Below are positions 52,245-61,625 of a DNA stretch of 64,000 nt, piece by piece (the first letter of the stretch is position 1; each line of letters opens with the position of its first letter). Below the pieces are notes generated by a model, which made no database searches, was not told the origin of the DNA, and was given only the letters and a program-made list of their open reading frames with translations. The translations under genes and the position numbers were made by a program. The stretch is from an uncultured Acidimicrobiia bacterium (GTDB lineage: Bacteria > Actinomycetota > Acidimicrobiia > Spongiisociales > Spongiisociaceae): NCBI GenBank assembly GCA_958295745.1, contig OY282370.1, positions 2,888,548 to 2,952,547 of the forward strand. The letters run 5' to 3'.

Positions 52245-53139
52245 GCACCCAGCGCCGGGTGGTGCCGAAGATGGCGGCGGTGACCGCCAGGATGACCAGG
52301 AACAGAACCATCGCCTGCGCAGAGGCGTAACCCATGTTGAAGTACCTGAAAGCCGACCTGTAGATGAGGACCATGTACATGAGGGTCGATCCATTGGGCT
52401 CGCCGGTCGGCCCTCCCACGATCATCGCCGCATCGAACACCTGGAAGGAGTAGATGATCCCTATCACCAGGTTGAAGAGGATCACCGGGGTGAGCAGGGG
52501 AAGCGTCACGCGGAGGAAGCGCTGCCAGGAGCTCGCCCCGTCGATCGAGGCCGCCTCGAGCAGCGACTGGGGAATCTCCTGGAGCCCGGCCAGGAAGATC
52601 AGCGTGGCCGCGCCCACCCCCCACAGGCTCAGGACGATCAGCCCCCATTTGGCCCAGCGCGGATCATGGAACCAGGCCGGGCCGTCGAGGCCGACCGATT
52701 CGATCGCCGTGTTGAGCAGCCCCGAGCGGGGCTCCATCAGCAGGAGGAACACGATCGTGCCCGCAACCGGCGGAACCACGGCGGGCATGTAGAAGAGCGT
52801 CCGGTGGATGCCGACGCCCCGTACCGGCCGGTTCAGCAATAGCGCCAGCATCAGCGAGACCGCCAAGCCGATCGGCACCGACAGCAGGGCGTAGAACAGG
52901 CTGTTGCGGGCGGCCAGCCACACGGCGTCGTCGTTCCACATGTCCACGTAGTTGTCCACCCCCGCCCATTCGGGGGGGTTCAGGACGTCGTATTCGGTGA
53001 ACGACAGGTAGGTGGCGGCGCCGATCGGGTAGAGATGGAACACCGCCAAGGCCACCAGCCAGGGGGCCACGAACAGGAACCCGGCCAGCGCCTCGCGGCG
53101 GCCCAGAGAGCGGGCCCCGGACCGCCGCAACCTGTTCAT
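52231..53139 (-). CDS. ABC sugar permease (MalF/UgpA type)
   Basis: A 302-aa, six-span permease. FLFVAPWLVALAVFHLYPIG at the N-terminus, the PVAGTIVFLLL segment and the EAA loop IPQSLLEAASIDGASSWQRF are characteristic. It lies 18 bases downstream of the binding-protein gene. No ATPase gene is present in the operon; many actinobacteria share one MsiK-like ATPase among such importers. Confidence 0.92.
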   Translation of the reverse strand: MNRLRRSGARSLGRREALAGFLFVAPWLVALAVFHLYPIGAATYLSFTEYDVLNPPEWAGVDNYVDMWNDDAVWLAARNSLFYALLSVPIGLAVSLMLALLLNRPVRGVGIHRTLFYMPAVVPPVAGTIVFLLLMEPRSGLLNTAIESVGLDGPAWFHDPRWAKWGLIVLSLWGVGAATLIFLAGLQEIPQSLLEAASIDGASSWQRFLRVTLPLLTPVILFNLVIGIIYSFQVFDAAMIVGGPTGEPNGSTLMYMVLIYRSAFRYFNMGYASAQAMVLFLVILAVTAAIFGTTRRWVHEGI

Positions 53140-53157
53140 TCGACCCCCTGGGGCCGG

Positions 53158-54618
53158 TCAACCCGCCAACAGATCGTCGAGCTCGGCCTGAGACGCTTCC
53201 TGGGCCGCCGTCAGCGCTTCCCTGGGGGTGGCCGTCTTGAGCATCACCGCATCGATCGCCTCGCTGATGCGGTCGTGCATGAAGTCCTGAACCGGACAGG
53301 TCCACATGGGGGCGGCCACCTCCAGCTGGCCTGTGAAGAACCGGGTTATATCGGAGGCGAACTCGTCCCCCCGCTGGTCGGCTATCGCTTGGGGGAACAG
53401 GTCGTCCGGCGCCTGCCGGTTGGTGGGGATGTCCGGAACCTGGCTGAACCATTCCCTCATGCCTTCGACCACCAGATAGTCCAGCCATGCGAAGGCGGCC
53501 TCCGGGTTCGCCGACCCGGAGGGGATGGCGCACCAGTTCGGCCAGAAGCCGGAAGCCGTAGAGGTTCCGCTGGGGCCGACCGGGAACTGCGCCACGTTCC
53601 ACCGCTCCCACCCGTCGAACTCGACGCCGTACACGTCGGAGGCGAACCAGAATCCGTTGACAAGGGCGGCGTGGTCGCCCGCATGGAAGGCGGGAGGGCG
53701 GCCGTTGTCGTCGACGTACCCGCCGCCGGTGAAGTTGCCCGAAGCCGTGAGGGCCACCCAGTCACCCTTGTACTGCTCGTTGAGCCATCGGAGTCCGTAG
53801 TCCAGCATCTCGATGTTCTGATCCGAGTCGAGCCGGAACCGCTTGGCGTCGGCGTCGTAGAGTATCCCGCCGTTGGTGGCCGACCAGATGGCGCTCTCGA
53901 TGGCGTCGTACGGCGGGATGAACCCCGCCGATACCAGGGTGTCCCCGTCCCACTCTACGAACTCCGCCGACATGGCCTTGAGATCGTCCCACGTCTTGGG
54001 GAAGTCATCGCGGGCGCTCGAGATCCCTTTGCTCTCCAGCAGCTCCTCGTTGTAGAAGATGCCGTAGGAGCTAGCGGTGGCGGGGAGGCCGTAGATCTTC
54101 CCGTCCCAGCGGCACGAGCTCAGCACCCCCTCCGGCCAGTTCTCCAGCTGCGAGTAGGTGGATGAGGCCATGAGGTCGTCCAACGGCGCCCAGGCGCCGC
54201 GGGACGCCAGCACGACCGGCGGGCTCCAGATGATCACCGCATCGGGGGGAGATCCGGCGGCCAGGCTGGCCAGTATCCGCTCGGTGAAGTCCTCGTCTTC
54301 GCCGACTCCGCATAGGACCTCTTCGATCGTGATGCCCGATCCGGAGGCGGCGAAGTTGTCGCCTACGGTCCGGAACGCTCCGCAGAACGGGTCCGATCCG
54401 CCCGGAAGCCAGAAGTCCAGCCCGACCGCCTGCGGCGCGGCGGTGGTGGTCGTGCCGGCTGTACCTGATGTACCGGCCGACGCCGTGGTGGTCGTCTCTT
54501 CAGAACCGCCGCAGGCACCCAGGAAGGCGGCGGCGCCCCCCGCCCCGAGAAGCTGCAGGAACCTCCTGCGGTCTACCACCATGGGGCCCATCTGTCCTGG
54601 CCGGTTGCGCCTCTTCAC
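53158..54618 (-). CDS. sugar-binding lipoprotein of ABC importer, Tat-type signal
   Basis: About 486 aa. The N-terminal [20 protein letters not shown] resembles a twin-arginine signal followed by a lipobox Cys (FLGAC). A Thr/Ala-rich spacer then leads to a family 1 solute-binding protein ([58 protein letters not shown]). GTG 54618 is chosen because GGAGAGGAGAGG lies immediately upstream; earlier in-frame starts lack one. First gene of the sugar operon, divergent from uvrA. Confidence 0.9.
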   Translation of the reverse strand: MKRRNRPGQMGPMVVDRRRFLQLLGAGGAAAFLGACGGSEETTTTASAGTSGTAGTTTTAAPQAVGLDFWLPGGSDPFCGAFRTVGDNFAASGSGITIEEVLCGVGEDEDFTERILASLAAGSPPDAVIIWSPPVVLASRGAWAPLDDLMASSTYSQLENWPEGVLSSCRWDGKIYGLPATASSYGIFYNEELLESKGISSARDDFPKTWDDLKAMSAEFVEWDGDTLVSAGFIPPYDAIESAIWSATNGGILYDADAKRFRLDSDQNIEMLDYGLRWLNEQYKGDWVALTASGNFTGGGYVDDNGRPPAFHAGDHAALVNGFWFASDVYGVEFDGWERWNVAQFPVGPSGTSTASGFWPNWCAIPSGSANPEAAFAWLDYLVVEGMREWFSQVPDIPTNRQAPDDLFPQAIADQRGDEFASDITRFFTGQLEVAAPMWTCPVQDFMHDRISEAIDAVMLKTATPREALTAAQEASQAELDDLLAG

Positions 54619-54934
54619 GATCCTCTCCTCTCCAAGTTCGGGAATCGATCCTGATTCGTGCTCCGGAAGCATCCCCCGCCGTCAAGTCGGGCCGAGGGCC
54701 TCCGTCGTCCCGCTGCCGTCCACGGGAGCTGTCACCGCAACCGAGAATAGCCCTTACCCCCGCCGCGCGCGGCCTCTATATTCCGCGCCCCCGCCAATTT
54801 CGCGGTGTATGATACGAACATATGTATGTATAGGACGACCTAAAAGGCGGGCGGCGTCCGCGGCGGGATGCGCCGCAGGGTTCACTACAGTTGGCCCGCC
54901 GCCACGCTTCCCCTGCGATCGACACCCGGGCAAG
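54619..54934. other. 316-bp divergent promoter region (sugar operon / uvrA)
   Basis: Gene-free. It contains the uvrA promoter candidate and LexA-like box described separately, and presumably the promoter of the minus-strand sugar operon, for which no clear boxes or operator palindrome stand out. Confidence 0.6.
54808..54828 (+). promoter_or_regulatory. uvrA promoter -10 and SOS/LexA-like box
   Basis: A TATGAT -10 element (54808-54813) is followed immediately by CGAACATATGTATG (54815-54828). This matches the actinobacterial LexA operator (CGAAC-N4-GTTCG) except for GTAT in place of GTTC. Position at the transcription start of a known SOS gene supports LexA control. About 107 bases upstream of the uvrA ATG. 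Confidence 0.6.
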
Positions 54935-57751
54935 ATGACGAGAGACAAACTGGTCGTTCGCGGAGCCCGCGAGCACAACCTCCAAGACATATCCATCGAG
55001 CTTCCCCGCGATCGGCTGATCGTGTTCACCGGGCTGTCCGGATCGGGCAAGTCCAGCCTGGCGTTCGACACCATCTACGCCGAGGGCCAGCGCCGTTACG
55101 TGGAGAGTCTGTCGGCCTACGCCCGGCAGTTCCTCGGCCAGATGGACAAGCCCGATGTGGACTTCATCGAAGGCCTGTCACCGGCCATCTCCATCGACCA
55201 GAAGACCGCCAGCCGCAACCCCCGATCCACGGTGGGCACCATCACGGAGATCCACGACTACCTGCGCCTGCTCTACGCCCGGATCGGACAGCCCCACTGC
55301 CCGGAATGCGGCCGGGAGGTGGCCCGCCAGACACCCCAACAGATCGTCGACCAGATCGCCGGATTCGAGGAAGGCACCCGCTTCCAGGTGTTGGCCCCCG
55401 TGGTCCGGGGCCGCAAGGGGGAATACGAGGAGCTGTTCCGCGACCTGTCCAGGCAGGGTTACAGCCGGGCCCGGGTGGACGGCGAGGTCATGGACCTGGG
55501 TGAACGGATCCGCCTGGACCGCTACTTCATCCACACCATCGAGGTGGTGATCGACCGGCTGATAGCGGGCCGGAGCGGGGTCAGGCGGCTGACCGAATCG
55601 TTGGAGACCGCCCTGAGTCTCACCGGCGGGATCGCGGTGGTGGACATCATCGACGGACCCGAGCTGACCTTCAGCCAGCACCTGGCCTGCGACCACTGCG
55701 GGTTGTCGTTCGAGGAGCTGCAGCCCCGTTCCTTTTCCTTCAACAGCCCCTACGGCGCCTGCGGGGCGTGCTCGGGCCTCGGCACCAAGTTCGAGGTGGA
55801 TCCGCTGCTGGTGATCCCGGACGACGAGCTCTCCATCGAAGGCGGGGCCATCGCCCCGTGGGCGGGCAACCGGAACCGCTACTTCCACCACCTGTTGAAC
55901 GGGTTGGCGAAGGAGCTCGGCTTCGACGTGAGCGCTCCGTTCTACTCCCTCGACCAAGAGTATCAGGCGGCGGTGCTGTACGGGACCGGCGGGCGCCCCA
56001 TCCAGGTGTCGTTCACCAACCGGTTCGGACGGCGGAGGCGGTATCGGGCGACCTACGAAGGGGTGATTCCGGTGCTGCGCCGCCGCCACGAACAGACCGA
56101 ATCTGAGTCGGCCCGGTCGCATTATCAGGAATACATGCGCGAGGTCCCCTGTCCGGCCTGCGGGGGCGCCCGGCTGAACGCCGCGTCGATGGCGGTGACC
56201 GTGGGCGGGATGAACATCTTCGAGCTGAGCAACCGTTCCATACGGAGAACGCTCGACGCCCTGGAGAGATTGGAGCTGGGGGAGCGGGCGGCCGTCATCG
56301 CCGACCCGGTGCTCAAGGAGATACGGGCCCGCCTGCAGTTCCTGCTCAACGTGGGCTTGGAGTACCTGACCCTCTACAGGGGGGCGGCCACCCTCTCCGG
56401 CGGGGAGGCCCAGCGCATACGTCTGGCCACCCAGATCGGATCGGGCCTGGTGGGAGTGCTCTACGTTCTCGACGAGCCCTCGATAGGCCTGCACCAGCGG
56501 GACAACCGCCGGCTACTGGAAACCTTGCTCCGCCTCCGGGACCTGGGCAACACCTTGATCGTGGTGGAGCACGACGAGGAGACCATCCGCACCGCCGACT
56601 ACATCGTCGACCTCGGGCCGGGGGCGGGCGAGCGCGGCGGCCATGTGGTGGCGGAGGGCGGTCTGGCCGAGATCACCTCCGAGTCGACTTCCCTCACCGG
56701 GGACTATCTGGTGGGCCGCCGGAGCATCCCCACCCCCGAAGGGCGCCGTCCGGGGGACGGGCGCACCCTGGTAGTGGTAGGGGCGTCCGAGAACAACCTC
56801 CGCCAGATAGACGTGAGCTTCCCGCTGGGCATGATGATCGCGGTCACCGGGGTTTCGGGAAGCGGCAAGTCGTCCCTGGTGCAGGAGATCCTGTCGAAGG
56901 CCCTCCACCACAAGCTGCACAGGGCGCGGTCGGTGCCGGGGCGCCACCGCCGGATCGAAGGCGTCGAACAGCTGGACAAGGTGATCGACATCGACCAGTC
57001 GCCCATCGGACGCACCCCGCGCTCCAACCCCGCCACCTACACCAAGCTGTTCGACCGGATCAGGAAGCTGTTCTCGTCCACCCCGGAGGCCAGGGCCCGG
57101 GGCTATATGCCGGGCCGGTTCTCCTTCAACGTGCGGGGCGGGCGCTGCGAGGCCTGCCGGGGCGATGGGAACATCAAGATAGAGATGCACTTCCTCCCCG
57201 ACGTGTACGTGCCCTGCGAGATATGCGAGGGCCGGCGCTACAACCGGGACACCCTGGAGGTCCGCTGGAAGGGCCGCTCGATAGCCGACATCCTGAACAT
57301 GCCGGTGGAGGAGGCTTTGACCTTCTTCGAGGCGCAGCCGCCCATCGCCCGCATCCTCCAGACCATCTACGACGTGGGCCTCGGGTACATCCGCCTCGGT
57401 CAGCCCGCCCCCACCCTCTCCGGCGGCGAGGCGCAGCGGGTCAAGCTGGCCTCCGAGCTGGGCAAACGGTCCACCGGCAACACCCTGTACATCCTCGACG
57501 AACCCACCACCGGCCTCCACTTCGAGGATACGCGCAAGCTTCTGGAGGTGCTCCACCGCCTGGTCGACGGCGGCAACACGGTGGTGATCATCGAGCACAA
57601 CCTGGACGTGGTGCGTTCGGCCGACTGGATAATCGACATGGGCCCCGAAGGAGGGGACGAAGGGGGCCGGGTGGTGGCCTTCGGAACCCCCGAACAGATA
57701 ACGGCGACACCCGAGTCCTACACGGGCAAGTTCCTGCGCGACGTGCTCTGA
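54935..57751 (+). CDS. uvrA: excinuclease ABC subunit A
   Basis: A 938-aa dual-ABC ATPase of nucleotide excision repair. First Walker A is [20 protein letters not shown]; zinc motifs are [16 protein letters not shown]...CGACSG and CEACRGDG...[10 protein letters not shown]; second Walker A is [16 protein letters not shown]; both ABC signatures [17 protein letters not shown] and [17 protein letters not shown] are intact. ATG 54935; the frame is open far upstream, but that part is antisense to the binding-protein gene. Stands alone as a monocistron with a LexA-like box. Confidence 0.97.
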   Translation: MTRDKLVVRGAREHNLQDISIELPRDRLIVFTGLSGSGKSSLAFDTIYAEGQRRYVESLSAYARQFLGQMDKPDVDFIEGLSPAISIDQKTASRNPRSTVGTITEIHDYLRLLYARIGQPHCPECGREVARQTPQQIVDQIAGFEEGTRFQVLAPVVRGRKGEYEELFRDLSRQGYSRARVDGEVMDLGERIRLDRYFIHTIEVVIDRLIAGRSGVRRLTESLETALSLTGGIAVVDIIDGPELTFSQHLACDHCGLSFEELQPRSFSFNSPYGACGACSGLGTKFEVDPLLVIPDDELSIEGGAIAPWAGNRNRYFHHLLNGLAKELGFDVSAPFYSLDQEYQAAVLYGTGGRPIQVSFTNRFGRRRRYRATYEGVIPVLRRRHEQTESESARSHYQEYMREVPCPACGGARLNAASMAVTVGGMNIFELSNRSIRRTLDALERLELGERAAVIADPVLKEIRARLQFLLNVGLEYLTLYRGAATLSGGEAQRIRLATQIGSGLVGVLYVLDEPSIGLHQRDNRRLLETLLRLRDLGNTLIVVEHDEETIRTADYIVDLGPGAGERGGHVVAEGGLAEITSESTSLTGDYLVGRRSIPTPEGRRPGDGRTLVVVGASENNLRQIDVSFPLGMMIAVTGVSGSGKSSLVQEILSKALHHKLHRARSVPGRHRRIEGVEQLDKVIDIDQSPIGRTPRSNPATYTKLFDRIRKLFSSTPEARARGYMPGRFSFNVRGGRCEACRGDGNIKIEMHFLPDVYVPCEICEGRRYNRDTLEVRWKGRSIADILNMPVEEALTFFEAQPPIARILQTIYDVGLGYIRLGQPAPTLSGGEAQRVKLASELGKRSTGNTLYILDEPTTGLHFEDTRKLLEVLHRLVDGGNTVVIIEHNLDVVRSADWIIDMGPEGGDEGGRVVAFGTPEQITATPESYTGKFLRDVL

Positions 57752-58034
57752 CCCGCCCTCGATGTACTGGCAGACCTCGTTGACGCCTGCCGAAAGTGGA
57801 TGCAGTCGGAAAGCGGGTAGTTGGTGAGCGGCAGCGGTAAGGTTGACCTGGGAAGAGGCGACATCGTGCAGAACAGGTACAGCGCGGAAACGAACACCCC
57901 GTCCCCGGTGCATTCTGGTGATAGCGGAAGACCCGGTCGGGAGGAGGGACGCGCTCGTATTCCACGCCTGCCATGGAGATTGCGACAACGTCTCCGGTAG
58001 CATGAGGTACGGGCCTCTATGGTGAGGAGACGAC

Positions 58035-58226
58035 ATGCCTAGGCCTGCCACCCCTGAAGAGGTCGAAGAGTTCCAGCGAACATCTTGGTTCTGCCGGCCG
58101 GAGAATCAGCTGACCATTGAAGAATGGATAGCCGGATACGAACGCGGCGACCCCGAATATGCAGGGGCGCGGGAATCCAACCGGCGCGATCTGGCCGCCA
58201 GTAAGGAAGCGAAAGCCGCAGGTTAG
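58035..58226 (+). CDS. 63-aa hypothetical protein
   Basis: ATG 58035 with GGTGAGGAGACG upstream. The product is small, acidic and hydrophilic: TPEEVEEFQRTSWFCRPENQ, then IEEWIAGYERGDPEYAGARE. No membrane segment, single Cys. Family not recognised. The good ribosome-binding site and host-like codon use support it as a real gene. The 283 bases before it hold nothing recognisable. Confidence 0.55.
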   Translation: MPRPATPEEVEEFQRTSWFCRPENQLTIEEWIAGYERGDPEYAGARESNRRDLAASKEAKAAG

Positions 58227-58331
58227 CCCACGCTCGACTTGGTATATTCATATCGCTGGAGTTAATGATTAGTATAAGCATCCGATAGAGCGTATCTATA
58301 TACCTGTAAAAGAGATGTAGCGAGGCAAAGG

Positions 58332-59222
58332 TTGACTCAGCAGATAGGTGACTGGAACGAACTGACCGAGTGGTGGACAGCGGAGGCGCAGGAACCGGCC
58401 TACGGGGAGGAGGTGATCCCGCTCTTCTTCGAGGTGCTCGGCGAGGTGGGGGGCCGGACGCTGCTCGATCTGGGTTGCGGGGACGGGCGTATATCGGGAC
58501 TGGCCGCCGACCGGGGGGCGAAGGTGATCGGGGTGGATCTCAACCTCGATCTGGCCCGCCGGGCCTCCCGCGGCCATCCGGTTTTCCTCAACCGACTGCC
58601 GGGTCTGGCCTGCGTGCGGGACAGGGCGGTGGACGGCGCCTACGCGGTGCTGACCCTGGAACACTTCGAGGACTCACCGCGCTTCTTCGCCGAGACGGCC
58701 AGGGTGGTCCGCCCCGGAGGGCCGCTGGCCTTGGTGATCAACCATCCCGTGTACACGGCGCCGGAATCGGGTCCGGTGCTCGACCCCACCGACGGGGAAC
58801 TGTTCTGGAGGTTCGGGGACTACCTGAACACCGGCCGCACCCGCGACCCGGCGGGCGGCCACACCGTGGAGTTCATCCACCGTCCGATCGGGGCGCTGCT
58901 CACCGAGGCGGCTTCCGCCGGCTGGCTGCTGGAGGAGGTGCGGGAGCAGGGGGTGGGGGCGAGGTCCGCGGCCCGGGACCCGATCCTCGCCAAACACGGA
59001 GGCATCCCCCACCTGATGGCCCTCCGCTGGCGCCGCGGGCATACCGCCGGGGGACGCTGCTCGATCCGCGGGCTCGAGGCTGAGGCCGCTCCCGCCGAGG
59101 AAGGCCTGCTCAAGCAGAATCGAACGGCCGCGGAGCACCCGGTGGACCGCATCAGCGGCATCCTCGACGGCGCTTTCGAGGGAGAGGTCGATGAATACAT
59201 CGAGGAGATACGCGGTAGGTGA
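58332..59222 (+). CDS. SAM-dependent methyltransferase
   Basis: A 296-aa class I methyltransferase with motif I LLDLGCGDGRISGLAADRGA, the acidic strand end VIGVDLNLDLARRA, VDGAYAVLTLEHFEDSPRFF and VVRPGGPLALVINHPVY. UbiE/type 11-like; substrate unknown. The start TTG 58332 has GAGGCAAAGG upstream. A C-terminal extension of about 60 residues after the fold is Ala/Glu-rich with ISGILDGAFEGEVDEYIEEI. Convergent with the channel gene. Confidence 0.85.
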   Translation: MTQQIGDWNELTEWWTAEAQEPAYGEEVIPLFFEVLGEVGGRTLLDLGCGDGRISGLAADRGAKVIGVDLNLDLARRASRGHPVFLNRLPGLACVRDRAVDGAYAVLTLEHFEDSPRFFAETARVVRPGGPLALVINHPVYTAPESGPVLDPTDGELFWRFGDYLNTGRTRDPAGGHTVEFIHRPIGALLTEAASAGWLLEEVREQGVGARSAARDPILAKHGGIPHLMALRWRRGHTAGGRCSIRGLEAEAAPAEEGLLKQNRTAAEHPVDRISGILDGAFEGEVDEYIEEIRGR

Positions 59223-59262
59223 CCGCCGATTCTTGATAGGGCCTCACAGCGGAGGCCGTCGG

Positions 59263-61335
59263 TCAGGCGCCGAACCAGCGTTCGTGGAGCCGTTCGTAGA
59301 CGCCGGACTCGATCAATTCGAGCAGGGCGAGGTCGATCTGCTCGCGCAACTCGTCCTCGTCCTCGCCGATGACCAGCCCGTACCGCACCTTCTCGAAGAG
59401 TGGTCCGACCGTCGACACCTGGCCGCGGCCCTGGCGGGAAGCATGGAAACGGAGCACGGGGGCGTCGAACACGACGGCGTCCACTTCGCCCAGGGCCAGG
59501 AGGTCGTAGGCCTCGTCGATCTCGTCCACCAGCACCGGACCCACCCCGATCGTCGAAAGATAGGACTCCCCGGCCGATCGGGCCACGGTGGCCACCCGTT
59601 TCCCCGGCAGATCGGTGGGGCCGGAGATGCCGCTCCTCAGCTCGCTCACCGCCAGCGAAGAGGCGATGGAGGCGGTGAAGCTGGCGAACACCAGGGTTCC
59701 CAGGGCGATCCATATGAGCGCCACCACCCGCCCCCTAATTCCCCGGGCCACTTTGTCACCGTATCCCACCGTGCTCATGGTCACCACCGACCAGTAGAAG
59801 GAGTCCCATATCCCCCGCAGATACGGAGTGGCGAAGTCGGGGTTGTGCCGGCGTTCCAGCAACCAGATCAGATGCGCCGCCACCAGCACCGCCACCCCGA
59901 ACACGATCAGCAGCCAGGGCAGGTCGGAGGATGAGATGGCCCGGAAGAAGCCCAGGATCCGGTCGCCGAAGGTGCGGGCGGCGCGGGTGGGCGCCAAGAT
60001 GGTCAGGCCGGTGTCGAGCACCGGGAGGGAGAAATCGACCAGCTCGGCGCGTGATCCGGTGATGGCCACCCCTCCCAGCGCCAACCGGGCCGCCCCGCGG
60101 GTCACGTCGTCGAGCTGTTTGGCGACGGTGTCCACCCCGTAGATATCCACCGTCATTCCCAGCCGGGCCGCCAGGAAACGGACCAGCTCCACCTCGAAGC
60201 CGCTGTAGGCGCGGTTCTCGTAGATGACGTAGGGCGGCAGCGGGCGGGCCGCCACGGTCAGCACACTGCCGTCCGCCGCCGTTTGCTCGCTTCCGGTGTC
60301 GTCCAGCCCCACGGCACCGGGGTCGGCGGTCTCGATCCAACGGTCGACCATGGCCCGGTTGTCCGCTATCCACTCCTCGGCGTGCCGCCGGATATCCGCC
60401 GGGTCCCCTTCGTCGGCCACCATCCGGGCGTTCTGTGCCGAGATGTCGTCGAGGGGGATGACCACCTGCTCCAGCAGCCGGCGGATCGACGGGTTGTCCG
60501 CCAGGAAGCCGGAATTGGCCACCACCAGGATGTCGTTGGGCGGCCAGCCGGTCTGGCACGGGTCGTTGGCGCAGCCGGGAATGCCGGGAATGGAGGTGCG
60601 GTCGAGCGCCGCGGCCTGATCCGGGGGGAGAGAAGGAAAGGGTGTCTCCAGCCACACCACATCACGGCCGGGCACCAGCTCGCCCACCGTCCAGTTGGGG
60701 GTCCAGGTATAGAAGAGCACGGGCTGCCCGGAGTTGTAACGGTCGATCGTCTCGGTTATCAACGGTGAATAGTCGCCCTGTACGTGCTCGACCGCGCCGG
60801 ACAAACCGTAGGCTTCGAGGTGGTGGTCTATGGTCGCCGTGCAGGACCATCCGATGTTGCAGCCGATGAGGTCGGCCCGGCCGTCTCCGTCGCGGTCGAA
60901 AAGGGCGGCGATCGTAGGATCGGCCAGGTCGCCGAGGTTGGTGAGGCCGTGAGCCTCGGCGGTCGCCGCGTCGACGAAATAGCCTTGGAGCGCCCCGTCG
61001 TCGACCTGCGTGCCGACCCGTTCCACCGGGCCTCCCTCCTCGACGTAGGAGTCGTGCAGCGGGAACCATCCGTTGGCCCACAGGTCGACCCCGCCCGCCG
61101 CCGCGGCCCGGTAGAACTCGGCGACTTCCATGGTGACCGGACCTTCCACCGGGTAGCCGAGCATCTGGAGCAGCAACCGGTAGACCTCCGCCTGGAACCA
61201 TCCGGTGTCCCAGGTGGGCCGGGCAAGGCGCACCGTCGGCTTTTCGTCGGGAGTCTGCGCCGACACCCCCGCGACCGGCGGGAGGACCAGCACGGCGGCC
61301 AGGATTCCCAGGACGGCGATGGCAGTTCGGCGCAT
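59263..61335 (-). CDS. OpuAC betaine-binding-like domain fused to GluR0-type ligand-gated K+ channel
   Basis: About 690 aa. A Sec signal peptide (1-26, AVLGILAAVLVLPPVAGVSA) precedes an OpuAC/ProX-like substrate-binding domain (about 35-330), with TWDTGWFQ, DLWANGWFPLHD and an inserted DRDGDGRAD loop (147-155) resembling an EF-hand calcium loop. A second ligand-binding domain of the SBP_bac_3/ionotropic-glutamate-receptor type begins near 365 (LPPYVIYENRAYSGFEVELV). It is split by a two-helix pore module: M1 WLLIVFGVAVLVAAHLIWLL, pore loop SVVTMSTVGYGDKV (TVGYGD at 522-527, potassium selectivity) and M2 VALIWIALGTLVFASFTASI. The second lobe (GPTDLPGKRVATVARSAGES to the end) follows. This S1-M1-P-M2-S2 order is that of cyanobacterial GluR0. 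ATG 61335. Divergent from a BCCT carrier. The fusion with OpuAC suggests gating by a compatible solute. Confidence 0.88.
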   Translation of the reverse strand: MRRTAIAVLGILAAVLVLPPVAGVSAQTPDEKPTVRLARPTWDTGWFQAEVYRLLLQMLGYPVEGPVTMEVAEFYRAAAAGGVDLWANGWFPLHDSYVEEGGPVERVGTQVDDGALQGYFVDAATAEAHGLTNLGDLADPTIAALFDRDGDGRADLIGCNIGWSCTATIDHHLEAYGLSGAVEHVQGDYSPLITETIDRYNSGQPVLFYTWTPNWTVGELVPGRDVVWLETPFPSLPPDQAAALDRTSIPGIPGCANDPCQTGWPPNDILVVANSGFLADNPSIRRLLEQVVIPLDDISAQNARMVADEGDPADIRRHAEEWIADNRAMVDRWIETADPGAVGLDDTGSEQTAADGSVLTVAARPLPPYVIYENRAYSGFEVELVRFLAARLGMTVDIYGVDTVAKQLDDVTRGAARLALGGVAITGSRAELVDFSLPVLDTGLTILAPTRAARTFGDRILGFFRAISSSDLPWLLIVFGVAVLVAAHLIWLLERRHNPDFATPYLRGIWDSFYWSVVTMSTVGYGDKVARGIRGRVVALIWIALGTLVFASFTASIASSLAVSELRSGISGPTDLPGKRVATVARSAGESYLSTIGVGPVLVDEIDEAYDLLALGEVDAVVFDAPVLRFHASRQGRGQVSTVGPLFEKVRYGLVIGEDEDELREQIDLALLELIESGVYERLHERWFGA

Positions 61336-61625
61336 AGGTGGGATATCGGGGTAGGGGAGGCGAAGGATAGCGAAAGTAAGTAGATGGCCGCGGGCCACCC
61401 GAAAATATTGATCCAACTTATAAATAAGACCATGTAACCACCCTGTTTTAAACCCTTTTCACGGAAACCTGGAATAAAAACGGAAAATCGGATGCACCGG
61501 TGCGATGCAAGTGGTAGTTTTTCCCTGACTGGGTCCCGCAGCCGGTTCACCGGGTGCGAGCAGAACCGGGTACGCCGATGGAGAGGAGCTGGTGCCAGTG
61601 GTTGCGCAGATCGAAAGGAAGCGCC
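61336..61625. other. 290-bp divergent regulatory region (channel / BCCT)
   Basis: Gene-free, with an AT-rich centre (61400-61460, including TTATAAATAAGACC and TGTTTTAAACCC) likely holding both promoters. No obvious operator palindrome. It links the channel and the betaine-transporter operon for joint regulation. Confidence 0.5.

Noticed and set aside
54158-54934. 259-residue N-terminal extension of UvrA
   Set aside because: It is antisense to the binding-protein gene and crosses the promoter and LexA-like box; UvrA similarity begins at the ATG at 54935.
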